From Mesorhizobium wenxiniae (lineage in GTDB: Bacteria; Pseudomonadota; Alphaproteobacteria; Rhizobiales; Rhizobiaceae), in NCBI RefSeq assembly GCF_002284535.1, contig NZ_NPKH01000039.1, positions 248,001-312,000 of the forward strand: a stretch of 64,000 nt of DNA, given 5' to 3'. Made by a program: the position numbers and the translations under genes. Below, in pieces: positions 8,723 to 17,439 of this stretch. The notes beneath the pieces are model-generated. The model had not been told where the DNA came from and made no database searches. It saw only the letters and a list, made by a program, of their open reading frames with translations. Numbering within the stretch: the first letter of the stretch is position 1; each line of letters starts with the position of its first letter.

Positions 8723-9952
8723 ATGGTTGACGCCACCGCGTCATTTGACGGCAATCGGCTCGAAGCAATGGAGGCGACGCCGCGCGCGTTGCCTGCGGAT
8801 CATGCCGGCCTGTCGGTCTCGGCCGCCGACGGTGCGGCACTTGCGGCCTATGCCGAGTTCTGCCGTTCGGCGCTGTTCGCGCCGGCGCAGAGCCCGGCCT
8901 GGATCCTGAACTGGGCCAGATATGCCGAAGCGGATACTGTTTTGGCGACGCTGAACGCTGAAGGCAGGCCGGCTTTTTCGTTGGCGCTGGAAGTCACCAG
9001 CCGCGGTCCGTTCCGCGTCGCCCGTTTCATGGGCGGCCGCCATGCCAACGGCAATTTCGCCGCCGCCGACCCGCATTGGCTGACCAGGGCGGATGGCGCG
9101 GCAATCCGCTCGATGCTGGCGGCGGTCGCCAGGGCGCGGCCGGACATCGACCTCGTCGCACTGGAACGGCTGCTGCCCGATCTCGACGGCGTTGCCAATC
9201 CGCTTGCCTCGCTTGCGCATTTTCCGAGCCCCAACTTGTCGCTGGCCGTCGATTTGGCGGGAGGCTTTGACGCACTGCTATCCCGCGCGAGCGGCAAGCG
9301 CAGGCGTAAGAGGCACCGCTCGCAGGCGCGCAAGTTAGAAGCCGTCGGCAGCTACCGCCGCATCGAGGCCCAGACAGCGGACGAGGCGAACAGACTGCTT
9401 GACGCGTTTTTCGAGATGAAGGAGTTCCGCTTCCGCAAGATGGGCATCGCCAACGTCTTCGGTGAGCCGGAGGTTCGTGCTTTCTTCAGCGCGTTGTTCG
9501 TCGAAGCGCTTTCCGACGACAAGCCGTCCTTCGTGTTGCATGGGCTCGAAGTCGCCGGCAAGCTTCGCGCCGTCACCGGATCGAGCCGCTCGGGAAAACG
9601 CTTGATCTGCGAGTTCGGAGCGATCGCCGACGACGACCTCGCCCATGCCAGCCCCGGCGACTTCCTGTTCTTCGACAACATCGAGGAAGCCTGCGAGAGG
9701 GGATTCGAAGTCTATGATTTCTCGGTCGGCGACGAACCCTACAAGCGACTGTGGTGCGATATCGAGACCCAGCATTTCGAGGTCCTGATTCCGCTGACGA
9801 TGAAGGGCCGCGCGCTGGTGCTTGTCCTGCGGCAAGGCGCGCGCCTGAAAACCTTCGTCAAGAACAGCCCGACGATCTGGAAGCTGACCAAGATGCTGCG
9901 CCGCAAGACGGCCGGACAGGCAGCACGTGCCGCGGGCGAAGACGACAGCTGA
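8723..9952 (+). CDS. CelD/BcsL-type GNAT acyltransferase
   Basis: A 409-residue cytoplasmic protein of the GNAT/FemAB-like group annotated as 'cellulose biosynthesis protein CelD'. The C-terminal half carries the acyltransferase fold with RYRKMG-like FRFRKMGIANVF, FVLHGLEVAGKLRAV, an acidic ICEFGAIADDD, and YDFSVGDEPYKRLW near residue 335, typical of COG5653. A basic patch (GKRRRKRHRSQARK) sits at about 192-205. It probably transfers an acyl group to an amino sugar of the exopolysaccharide, possibly one exposed by the neighbouring deacetylase. It is convergent with the Wzz-like gene. Confidence 0.8.
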   Translation: MVDATASFDGNRLEAMEATPRALPADHAGLSVSAADGAALAAYAEFCRSALFAPAQSPAWILNWARYAEADTVLATLNAEGRPAFSLALEVTSRGPFRVARFMGGRHANGNFAAADPHWLTRADGAAIRSMLAAVARARPDIDLVALERLLPDLDGVANPLASLAHFPSPNLSLAVDLAGGFDALLSRASGKRRRKRHRSQARKLEAVGSYRRIEAQTADEANRLLDAFFEMKEFRFRKMGIANVFGEPEVRAFFSALFVEALSDDKPSFVLHGLEVAGKLRAVTGSSRSGKRLICEFGAIADDDLAHASPGDFLFFDNIEEACERGFEVYDFSVGDEPYKRLWCDIETQHFEVLIPLTMKGRALVLVLRQGARLKTFVKNSPTIWKLTKMLRRKTAGQAARAAGEDDS

Positions 9953-10000
9953 CCGCTGCCGAGATTTCCGGAGCGTTTGAGCAGAATTATCGAACCCGTC

Positions 10001-12190
10001 TCAGGCGGCGGAGCGTCGTCCGGGTACCGGCGTCCCTGGCGTTTCATAGCCGACCGGCGTCACCAGCGTCAGTTCGGGATAGCCGCTCTCGATCAGTTCG
10101 ACTGCGGCCTGCGCCACCTCGTCGTTCGGCTCCAGCAGCGACAGGAAGACCTCGGTGCCCTCGCCGACAAGGCGGTCGATGCCTTGCGCGTCGGCGGGTC
10201 CGCATTCGACCACGACCAGATCGTAGGCGGTGGTCAGTGACTGCATGATGATCGGCAGCCGGTCGGCGGCGCGCATGGCGCGGACCGGATCGGCAGTGCC
10301 GACGGGAATGACGTGGCAGTCCGAATAGAGATCGGGGTGGATCACGTCGCTGAACTGCGCTTCGGAGGCGAGCAGATTGGTAATGCCCGGGAACAGCCCG
10401 CTGTCCAGCATCGGCCGTGAGGCGGCGCCCGAGGCGGTGAGATCGAGCAGGAGCACACGCAGGCCGGCGTCGGAGACCTCACGCGCCACTAGCACCGACG
10501 AGGCGGCCGCTTCGTCGCCTTCCGGCGACACGAATATGGCGCGCGCCGCCCCGGTTGTGATCAGTTTTTCCACCGCGCTGTCGATTTCGACCTCGCCAAG
10601 GGTGGGGCGCGCCGACTTGACGTCCTCGCCAGTTGCCGGGGCAGTTGCTGGCGCCGCGCCAGCCGCCTGCGGCTCTGCCTGGGCTTCCGCCGTCCGATCC
10701 TCGAGGTCTTCGATATCGGCCGGTTCGTGATTGGACGGTTCGTGGGCAACCGGCATTGTGACCTGTTCGATCCGATCGAAACGGGCGCCGGCGGCCGGCC
10801 GCATGGCGCGACCCGAAAACAGCTCTTGCAGAAGCGTCACGATCGCCATGAGCAGCAACGAGCCGACGAAGGCCGCAGCGGTGATCGGCAGGATCTTCGG
10901 GAAATAGGGCTCGGACGGCGCAACCGCGCGGGAAAAGACGCGGGCGTCCACCGGCAGATAGTTGCTGTCCTTGCGCGAAGACGCCTCACGGTAACGGGTC
11001 AGGTAGGATTCGAGCAACTGCCGCTGGGCGGTCGCTTCGCGCTGCAGCGCATCCAGTTCGACCTGCTGGTCGCCGGCGCGCGCCGATGCAGCCTTCAGCG
11101 TGTTGACGTCGGCGACAAGCTGGTTTTCCCGGGCCTGGGCGGTCTGCGCCTGCGTCATCAGCCCTTTCATGATCTTTTCCGCCTCGTTGCGGATCTGGCG
11201 GTCGAGATCGGCAAGCTGCGATCTCAGCGCCCGGATGCGGGGATGATTGTCGAGCAAGGAGGTGGAAAGGTCGGCGATGTTGGTCTTGAGCTCGACCTGC
11301 CGCTCGCGCAGCCGCTGGATGAGTTCGGAAGACAGCACCTCTGGTACCGCATCCAGCGAGCCGCCATTCTGCAGCGCCCTGCGCACGCTGTCAGCCGTCG
11401 CTTCTGCCGATGCGCGATTGGCCCGCACCCGCGACAGTTCGCTGGACAGTTCGGAAAGCTGTTGGGTGGCGAGCACCGAATTGTTGCCGCCCATCAAAAG
11501 ATCGGACTGGGCGCGGTAGCTTGCTACCTTGGCCTCGGCGTCCTTCACCCGCTTCGACAGGTCGGCGATCTCAGGCGCCAGCCAGTCGGTTGCGGCGGAA
11601 TTCGATTCGATGTTGGCATTGCCTTGGACGGAGATGTAGGCGTCGGCGATGGCGTTCGGAATTTCGGCGGCGAGCCTGGGATTTTCCGAAGAGAATTCGA
11701 TGACGATAACCCGTGATTTTTCAACGCGATAGACGTTGAGCTTCTCGCGCATCGTCGCCAGCACGCGTTCTTCAGGTGGAATCTCGTTGGGGTCGCTTTT
11801 CAGGCCGGCGATGACGAGCAGACGGCTCAACATCGGCATGTCCGCTGTCTCGTCGAATTCGGGAAGCCGCGACAGATTGAGCTTCTGCGCCACCTGCTTG
11901 AGGATGTCGGTCGAAGACACAACCTCGACCTGGCTGGTCACGCCTTCCTCGTCGAGAATCGGCTTGTCATTGTCATTGGTGCCGTCGGGGCGCGTGTAAA
12001 CCGATTCGCGCGTCTCGATCAAAAGCCGTGTTTCGGCCCTGTAATGCGGCGTGGCGAGCCAGGTGAGCGCGAACGCCAGGCCGGTTATGACCAGCGCCGC
12101 GACAAGAATGCGCAGCCAATTTCTCGCAAGGCTTGCGAAGAGCTGCCTGAGATCGACGTCGACATCTGCGGCCACCGATTTAACGGACAT
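10001..12190 (-). CDS. Wzz/GumC-type polysaccharide co-polymerase with degenerate kinase-like C-domain
   Basis: A 729-residue inner-membrane protein. Residues about 27-48 are a first membrane helix, followed by a large periplasmic Wzz domain with long coiled coils (about 180-410), then a second helix near 430-450 (ILPITAAAFVGSLLLMAIVTL). A linker rich in Ala, Glu and Pro leads to a cytoplasmic domain related to BY-kinases of the ExoP/CpsD type. That domain has lost its catalytic parts: where Walker A (GKS/T) is expected the sequence reads SPEGDEAAASSV, the second Asp-rich box reads LLLDLTASG, and there is no tyrosine cluster at the C-terminus, which ends GRRSAA. It should set chain length and gate export without kinase activity. 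It is divergent from the wza-like gene. Confidence 0.87.
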   Translation of the reverse strand: MSVKSVAADVDVDLRQLFASLARNWLRILVAALVITGLAFALTWLATPHYRAETRLLIETRESVYTRPDGTNDNDKPILDEEGVTSQVEVVSSTDILKQVAQKLNLSRLPEFDETADMPMLSRLLVIAGLKSDPNEIPPEERVLATMREKLNVYRVEKSRVIVIEFSSENPRLAAEIPNAIADAYISVQGNANIESNSAATDWLAPEIADLSKRVKDAEAKVASYRAQSDLLMGGNNSVLATQQLSELSSELSRVRANRASAEATADSVRRALQNGGSLDAVPEVLSSELIQRLRERQVELKTNIADLSTSLLDNHPRIRALRSQLADLDRQIRNEAEKIMKGLMTQAQTAQARENQLVADVNTLKAASARAGDQQVELDALQREATAQRQLLESYLTRYREASSRKDSNYLPVDARVFSRAVAPSEPYFPKILPITAAAFVGSLLLMAIVTLLQELFSGRAMRPAAGARFDRIEQVTMPVAHEPSNHEPADIEDLEDRTAEAQAEPQAAGAAPATAPATGEDVKSARPTLGEVEIDSAVEKLITTGAARAIFVSPEGDEAAASSVLVAREVSDAGLRVLLLDLTASGAASRPMLDSGLFPGITNLLASEAQFSDVIHPDLYSDCHVIPVGTADPVRAMRAADRLPIIMQSLTTAYDLVVVECGPADAQGIDRLVGEGTEVFLSLLEPNDEVAQAAVELIESGYPELTLVTPVGYETPGTPVPGRRSAA

Positions 12191-12550
12191 GCATCCTGCT
12201 CCGGTACTTAAAGCAGGTCGCGTTTGAACAGATCATACGACGCGCTTTAAGCTCTTGTTTTCATGCATGTTGCTGTCCCAAAACCGCTGCGCACTTTTGG
12301 GCGACATGCATTGGTCAGGATGCACCGTAAACAACTATGGTAACTCAGCCGTTAATATCGCGGTAAGTATTTGTTAGGTTTTACTCGCAAGCGGCAACAA
12401 AAGCATTAAAACCGGCCGTGTTTTGTCGGTTGCCGCCGCTTCGGACCGCCCGCCTTTACCGGCCATTAACCCTAACGGGATGATAACGGACCTCGATCCC
12501 CAGAGTTTGCCGCGGTGTAACAGCGGCCAATCGAAGGTACGTGTCCGGCC
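12191..12550. promoter_or_regulatory. Divergent promoter region of the exopolysaccharide export genes
   Basis: This 360-bp region separates the Wzz-like gene (minus) from the Wza-like gene (plus) and must carry both promoters. Its first third is occupied by a palindromic repeat (see 12207-12312). The remainder is AT-richer than its surroundings with TTAA-containing stretches (CATTAACCCTAACGGG near 12464). I could not identify a specific regulator site. Confidence 0.5.
12207..12312. repeat. Intergenic palindromic repeat, family A (full copy)
   Basis: A two-hairpin element. The first arm pair is CTTAAAGC (12207-12214) and GCTTTAAG (12244-12251). The second is ATGCATGT (from 12263) with its counterpart ACATGCAT (ending 12311), enclosing CCCAAAA and TTTTGGG. 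A diverged copy lies at 18719-18830. Elements of this form are widely dispersed between rhizobial genes. Confidence 0.65.
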
Positions 12551-13114
12551 ATGAAAAGCACTGCTTCCCTCTTCCGCGCGCTGCTCGCCGTGTCGTTGCT
12601 TGCCGGCTGCTCCAGCTACCGGCCGGCGCCGGCCGCCTTCCATAAAATGCTCGACCAGCCTTATCGCCTCGGTGCCGGCGACCGGGTCCGCGTCACCGTG
12701 TTCGAGCAGGAAGGATTGACCAACGTCTACAGCGTCGACCAATCCGGTTATCTGTCCATCCCGCTCGTCGGCGCCGTACCGGCGCGCGGCCACACCGCAC
12801 AGCAACTCGAAGGCGAGATCGCCGACAAATTGCGCCAGGGCTACCTGCGCGATCCGGACGTTTCGGTCGAGATAGACCGCTACCGGCCGATCTTCATCAT
12901 GGGCGAAGTCGGTGCCGCGGGCCAGTACTCCTATGTTCCCGGCCTGACCGTGCAAAAGGCGATTGCCATCGCCGGCGGTTTCAGCCCGCGCGCCAACCAG
13001 GAAAGCGTCGACATCACCCGCGACATCAATGGCAAGGTCATGACCGGTCGCGTGGCCACCTCCGACCCACTCCTGCCCGGCGACACGGTCTACGTTCGCG
13101 AACGCCTGTTCTAG
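12551..13114 (+). CDS. Wza-like outer-membrane polysaccharide export lipoprotein
   Basis: A 187-residue lipoprotein with a signal peptide and lipobox SLLAGC (Cys20). The mature protein has a Poly_export domain (YRLGAGDRVRVTVFEQ, then YLSIPLVGAVPARG) and one SLBB-like domain (IFIMGEVGAAGQYSYVPG) ending DTVYVRERLF. It is short compared with E. coli Wza (about 380 aa) and matches small rhizobial and caulobacterial exporters such as HfsD. It would form the outer-membrane channel that works with the Wzz-like protein encoded divergently. The GT4 gene follows after 5 bp. Confidence 0.88.
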   Translation: MKSTASLFRALLAVSLLAGCSSYRPAPAAFHKMLDQPYRLGAGDRVRVTVFEQEGLTNVYSVDQSGYLSIPLVGAVPARGHTAQQLEGEIADKLRQGYLRDPDVSVEIDRYRPIFIMGEVGAAGQYSYVPGLTVQKAIAIAGGFSPRANQESVDITRDINGKVMTGRVATSDPLLPGDTVYVRERLF

Positions 13115-13119
13115 ACCAC

Positions 13120-14250
13120 GTGGCGGACACACTCAGGATCGTCCACTGCTTTCGCTCACCTGTCGGAGGGATTTTTCGTCACGTGCGCGACCTGACCGAG
13201 GCGCAGGTCGCCGCCGGGCATGCCGTCGGCATCGTCTGCGATTCGACGACGGGTGGCGATTTTGAGGAACATTTGTTCGAACAAATGAAGGGCAAAATAG
13301 CGCTCGGCATCCATCGGACGCCAATGCAGCGGCATGTCGGACCGGGCGATCTCGCCTCGGCCTGGCGCACCTTCGGGCTTATCAAGGGATTGCGGCCGGA
13401 CGTGCTCCACGGGCACGGCGCCAAGGGTGGCGCCTATGCCCGCCTGTTCGGCTCATTGTTGCGAGTATCAAGGTCTCGCGTAGCCCGCCTTTATTCGCCT
13501 CACGGCGGCTCTCTTCACTATGACGAGACTACCGCCACGGGGAAGCTGTTTTTCGCGCTCGAACGGTTCATGGCGCGCTTCACCGACTATCTTCTGTTTG
13601 TCTCCGATTATGAAAGGCAGACATATCACAGGAAGGTCGGCGAACCGCCCATCCCGAACAACCTTGTCTACAACGGCTTGAGCGCCGCCGAGTTCGAGCC
13701 GGTGCGAACCGAGCAGAATGCGGCCGATGTCCTCTATATAGGCATGATGCGCGACCTCAAGGGACCGGACATCTTCATCGATGCGCTCGTCCTTGCCGGA
13801 ACGCGGCTCGGCCGCCCGGTGAAAGCGGTGATGGTCGGCGACGGCGACGACCTGCCGCGCTACCATGCGCAAGTAAAGCGCCTCGGTCTCGAAGGCCATA
13901 CGCGCTTCCTGCCGCCGATGCCGGCGCGCAAAGCCTTCGCGCTGGCCGAACTGGTCATCGTTCCCTCGCGTGCGGAAGCCATGCCTTACATCGTTCTGGA
14001 AACGCTCGCCGCCGGCAAATCGATGATCGCCACCGCCGTCGGCGGCATCCCGGAAATCTTTGGCACCGGCTCCCCTGCCCTGATCCGGCCTGACCCGCGC
14101 GAACTCAGCAACAAGATGAGCGCGGCGCTGGCCGACCTCAATGCCTACGGCAGCTTGATGCCCGACAGCGCCGACCTCAAGACGCGATTCGGCGCCGACG
14201 TGATGGCCGCCGCGATCGAGACGGCCTATTTCGCCGCGCTCAAGCGGTAA
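13120..14250 (+). CDS. Glycosyltransferase family 4 protein
   Basis: A 376-residue GT-B glycosyltransferase. The N-terminal half contains the GGIFRHVRDL loop and HGHGAKGGAYARL; the C-terminal half has VLYIGMMRDLKGPDIFIDAL, GDGDDLPRY and the donor-binding E-x7-E region (SRAEAMPYIVLETLAAGKSMIATAVGGIPE). It would add a sugar from a nucleotide donor to the lipid-linked repeat unit. The start is a GTG only 5 nt after the Wza-like gene, so the two are probably cotranslated. It is the only non-initiating glycosyltransferase in the cluster, which hints at a short repeat unit or at further genes elsewhere. Confidence 0.86.
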   Translation: MADTLRIVHCFRSPVGGIFRHVRDLTEAQVAAGHAVGIVCDSTTGGDFEEHLFEQMKGKIALGIHRTPMQRHVGPGDLASAWRTFGLIKGLRPDVLHGHGAKGGAYARLFGSLLRVSRSRVARLYSPHGGSLHYDETTATGKLFFALERFMARFTDYLLFVSDYERQTYHRKVGEPPIPNNLVYNGLSAAEFEPVRTEQNAADVLYIGMMRDLKGPDIFIDALVLAGTRLGRPVKAVMVGDGDDLPRYHAQVKRLGLEGHTRFLPPMPARKAFALAELVIVPSRAEAMPYIVLETLAAGKSMIATAVGGIPEIFGTGSPALIRPDPRELSNKMSAALADLNAYGSLMPDSADLKTRFGADVMAAAIETAYFAALKR

Positions 14251-14357
14251 CCCCAAAAGGGCGCTAACCCCAAAGCTTCTCTAAAGCCACCTGTTGTTTC
14301 AAAGGTTTCTTAGCTCTCTTTTGCTATTCACCTGAGGGAAGCTTTGCGGATGGACCC

Positions 14358-15893
14358 ATGAACGAGATCGATCCCGCACGCCGCTTTTCGATAGACGCGG
14401 TGCGCAAATTTGACAGCCCGGCCAGCGGCGATAACCTTGGCGGGATGAACGACGTCGCCCGTCAGGTCGCGTCGCAATACCGGCGCGATACCATGTCGCC
14501 GATCATGGTCAGCGGCGTCTTGCGCATGGTCGAATTCGCGCTGCTGTTCCTGTCGGGCCTCTGCGTCTATTTCTACTATGTCGGCTTCTTCAGCCATCTC
14601 GCCTGGCAATACCCGCTGACGATTGCCGCCGCATCGTTCCTCGCAGTGGTGCTGCTCGACGTCACCGATTGCTACCAGGTCGTCTCGTTGATGCGGCCGC
14701 TCGCCAATTTCGGCCGTCTCCTGCTGGTCTGGGCCGGCACCTTCGCCTTGATGGCGCTGACGGCATTCGCCATGAAGATGTCGGAAGACTATTCGCGCCT
14801 GTTTTTCGGCACCTGGTTCGTGGTCGGCTTCATGCTGATCTTCGGCCTGAGGCTGCTGATGTCGAAGCTGATCCGGCGCTGGGCGCGCGACGGGCGCATG
14901 GAGCGCCGCGCCGTCATCGTCGGCGGCGGCACGGCGGCGGAAGTCCTGATCCGCTCCGTCGAAAAGCAGCCCTACAACGACATTCGTATCTGCGGCATCT
15001 TCGACGACCGCGGCGACAAGCGCTCGCCACCCATCGTCGCCGGCTATCCGAAGCTCGGCACCGTTTCCGAGCTCATCGAGTTCGCCCGCATCGCCCGCAT
15101 CGACATGCTGATCGTGTCGCTGCCGCTGACCGCCGAATCGCGCGTCCTGCAGCTTTTGAAGAAGCTGTGGGTGCTGCCGGTCGATATCCGGCTCTCGGCG
15201 CATTCGAACGCGCTGCAATTTCGGCCGCGCGCGTATTCCTACATCGGCTCGGTGCCGATGCTCGATATCTTCGACAAGCCGATCAACGACTGGGATTCGG
15301 TCGCCAAGCGCGCCTTCGACATCGTCTTCTCGATCGTCGGCATCATCATGTTCTTGCCAGTCATGCTGGTGACCGCGATCGCCATCAAGCTCGACAGCAA
15401 GGGACCGGTGCTGTTCCACCAGAAGCGGCATGGCTTCAACAACGAGATCATCGAGGTCTACAAGTTCCGTTCGATGTACACGGACAAGGCGGATCCGACG
15501 GCCAAGCAGACGGTGACCAAGAACGACCCGCGCGTCACCCGCGTCGGCCGCTTCATCCGCAAGACTTCGATCGACGAGTTGCCGCAGTTCTTCAATTCGC
15601 TTTTCGGTTCGCTGTCGCTGGTTGGGCCGCGTCCGCATGCCATTGCCGCGCAGTCGCACAACCTCCTCTACAATGAGGTGGTCGACGGCTATTTCGCACG
15701 CCACAAGGTCAAGCCCGGCGTCACCGGTTGGGCCCAGATCAATGGCTGGCGCGGCGAGATGGACACCAACGAGAAGATACGCATGCGGACGGAATACGAC
15801 CTCTATTATATCGAGAACTGGTCGCTGCTGTTCGATCTGAGAATCCTGTTCCTGACACCGATCCGGCTGCTCAATACGGAAAATGCCTATTGA
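14358..15893 (+). CDS. Undecaprenyl-phosphate sugar phosphotransferase (WcaJ/HfsE type)
   Basis: A 511-residue polyprenyl-phosphate hexose-1-phosphate transferase that starts repeat-unit synthesis on the cytoplasmic face of the inner membrane. It has four N-terminal membrane helices (about 50-170), a CoA-binding/Rossmann-like domain (RRAVIVGGGTAAEVL), a fifth hydrophobic segment (IVFSIVGIIMFLPVMLVTAIA) and the C-terminal catalytic domain with KRHGFNN, VYKFRSMY, RKTSIDELPQFFN, GSLSLVGPRPHA and PGVTGWAQINGWRGE. Length and domain order are those of WcaJ rather than the shorter ExoY. The donor, glucose or another hexose, cannot be read from the sequence. Its stop overlaps the start of the next gene. 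Confidence 0.92.
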   Translation: MNEIDPARRFSIDAVRKFDSPASGDNLGGMNDVARQVASQYRRDTMSPIMVSGVLRMVEFALLFLSGLCVYFYYVGFFSHLAWQYPLTIAAASFLAVVLLDVTDCYQVVSLMRPLANFGRLLLVWAGTFALMALTAFAMKMSEDYSRLFFGTWFVVGFMLIFGLRLLMSKLIRRWARDGRMERRAVIVGGGTAAEVLIRSVEKQPYNDIRICGIFDDRGDKRSPPIVAGYPKLGTVSELIEFARIARIDMLIVSLPLTAESRVLQLLKKLWVLPVDIRLSAHSNALQFRPRAYSYIGSVPMLDIFDKPINDWDSVAKRAFDIVFSIVGIIMFLPVMLVTAIAIKLDSKGPVLFHQKRHGFNNEIIEVYKFRSMYTDKADPTAKQTVTKNDPRVTRVGRFIRKTSIDELPQFFNSLFGSLSLVGPRPHAIAAQSHNLLYNEVVDGYFARHKVKPGVTGWAQINGWRGEMDTNEKIRMRTEYDLYYIENWSLLFDLRILFLTPIRLLNTENAY

Positions 15894-17149
15894 GCGCCGT
15901 CGCGCATGAGCTGCCGCCGGCTGCAGTCAACGCCAAGCTGATCGCGCTGATTGCGTCGAGCGCGGTTTTCCTCGGCGCCTTCCTGTCCGGCTTCGTCATC
16001 GCCGAGCCGGCGCCATACGATCTCTACATGGTCGGGCTGATGGCAGTGTGGGCCTTGTTCGGCCTGCGCATATCGCGCGCGGCGGCGCCGCTGCTGGTGC
16101 TGCTGGTGGTCATGAACATCGGCGGCATGATCTCGATGACCCAGATGTCGGATATTGCCGGCACCCCGCTCTATCTCTCTGTGTCGCTGTTCCTCGCCTT
16201 CACCGCGGTGTTCTTTGCCTCGGTGACATCGGTCCAGCCAAACCTCTACCGGGTTATCTTCCTGGCCTATATGATGTCGGCGGTGCTGACCTCGCTGCTC
16301 GGCATAGCAGGCTATTTCCATGCCTTTCCCGGGGCGGAGATCTTCACCAAATACGACCGCGCGACCGGCGCCTTTCAGGATCCGAACGTGTTCGGGCCGT
16401 TCCTGGTGCTGCCCGGCATTTACCTGCTCTATCTCCTGCTGACAGGCCCTATCTCACGCATGCCGTTGCTAGCGGTGCCACTGCTGATCATCACGGCCGG
16501 CATTTTCTTCTCCTTCTCGCGCGGCGCCTGGGGCATGTTCGGCGTTTCGGCGATCCTGCTTACCGGCGCCCTGTTCCTGCAGAGCGCCAGCGGCAAGTTC
16601 CGACTGCGTGTCGCCGTCATGACCATCGCCGCCGTCTCGCTGCTGGTCATTGCGATGCTCGTCATCCTGCAGCTGCCGGGCGTCTCGGAGATGTTTTCCA
16701 GCCGTGCCCAGCTGGAACAGAGCTACGATACCGCCCGCCTCGGCCGTTTCGCCCGCTACACGATCGGTTTCCAGATGGCGCTGGAGCATCCGCTCGGCAT
16801 CGGCCCGCTCGTCTTCGGCACGATTTTCGGCGAGGACACGCACGACATCTGGCTGAAGATGCTGATGGATTATGGCTGGCTCGGCTTCGTGTCGTTCCTG
16901 ACGCTGACCTGCTGGACGATAGCGGCCGGTTTCCGCATTCTCCTGCGCGACAGGCCGTGGCAGCCCTATCTTCTGTGCGCCTATGTCGCCTTCGTCGGCA
17001 ATATCGGGCTGGGCACCTTCATCGACATAGATCACTGGCGCCACGTCTATCTGCTGCTCGGCCTGATCTGGGGCGCCATCGCATTGGAATACCGTCACCA
17101 GCGGCAGTTGCGGCCGGTGGAGCTGACCGCGCCGGCGGCTAAGGCATGA
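15890..17149 (+). CDS. O-antigen ligase/polymerase-like membrane protein, TTG start
   Basis: A 419-residue protein with about ten to twelve membrane helices of the Wzy/WaaL (O-antigen ligase) group. A periplasmic loop carries SSRAQLEQSYDTARLGRFARYTIGF and HPLGIGPLVFG...DTHDIWLKMLMDYGWLG, a layout typical of the family. The best start is a TTG at 15890-15892 that overlaps the TGA of the preceding gene (TTGA), which suggests coupled translation; the frame is open further back but only inside that gene. It probably polymerises the lipid-linked repeat units. No Wzx flippase gene is visible in the window. Confidence 0.82.
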   Translation: MSAVAHELPPAAVNAKLIALIASSAVFLGAFLSGFVIAEPAPYDLYMVGLMAVWALFGLRISRAAAPLLVLLVVMNIGGMISMTQMSDIAGTPLYLSVSLFLAFTAVFFASVTSVQPNLYRVIFLAYMMSAVLTSLLGIAGYFHAFPGAEIFTKYDRATGAFQDPNVFGPFLVLPGIYLLYLLLTGPISRMPLLAVPLLIITAGIFFSFSRGAWGMFGVSAILLTGALFLQSASGKFRLRVAVMTIAAVSLLVIAMLVILQLPGVSEMFSSRAQLEQSYDTARLGRFARYTIGFQMALEHPLGIGPLVFGTIFGEDTHDIWLKMLMDYGWLGFVSFLTLTCWTIAAGFRILLRDRPWQPYLLCAYVAFVGNIGLGTFIDIDHWRHVYLLLGLIWGAIALEYRHQRQLRPVELTAPAAKA

Positions 17150-17182
17150 TGGATTTTCTGGGGCCAAGTCGAAGTTTTGAAA

Positions 17183-17259
<77 letters not shown>

Positions 17260-17336
17260 GACCGGTCGCGATGTATCGTGATAACCCGGTTCGGGTCAAC
17301 CGAATTCGGCGGCGGTCGCGCCGATGCCCAGCATGG

Positions 17337-17393
17337 TGGATTTGAAGTTCCTGCTCTGTTGGACGTCGTCAGCATTCAGGAACTTCAAATCCA
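17337..17393. repeat. Perfect 17-bp inverted repeat between xre and tRNA-Pro
   Basis: The arms TGGATTTGAAGTTCCTG (17337-17353) and CAGGAACTTCAAATCCA (17377-17393) are perfectly complementary with a 23-nt spacer. The repeat lies 47 bp after the end of the xre gene and 78 bp before the tRNA on the same strand. It could end xre transcription, although no T run follows, or bind a protein. Confidence 0.7.
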
Positions 17394-17439
17394 GTATTAT
17401 ACTCGTTTGTCTGGCTTGATCCTCTGGCGTCGCTAGCTA

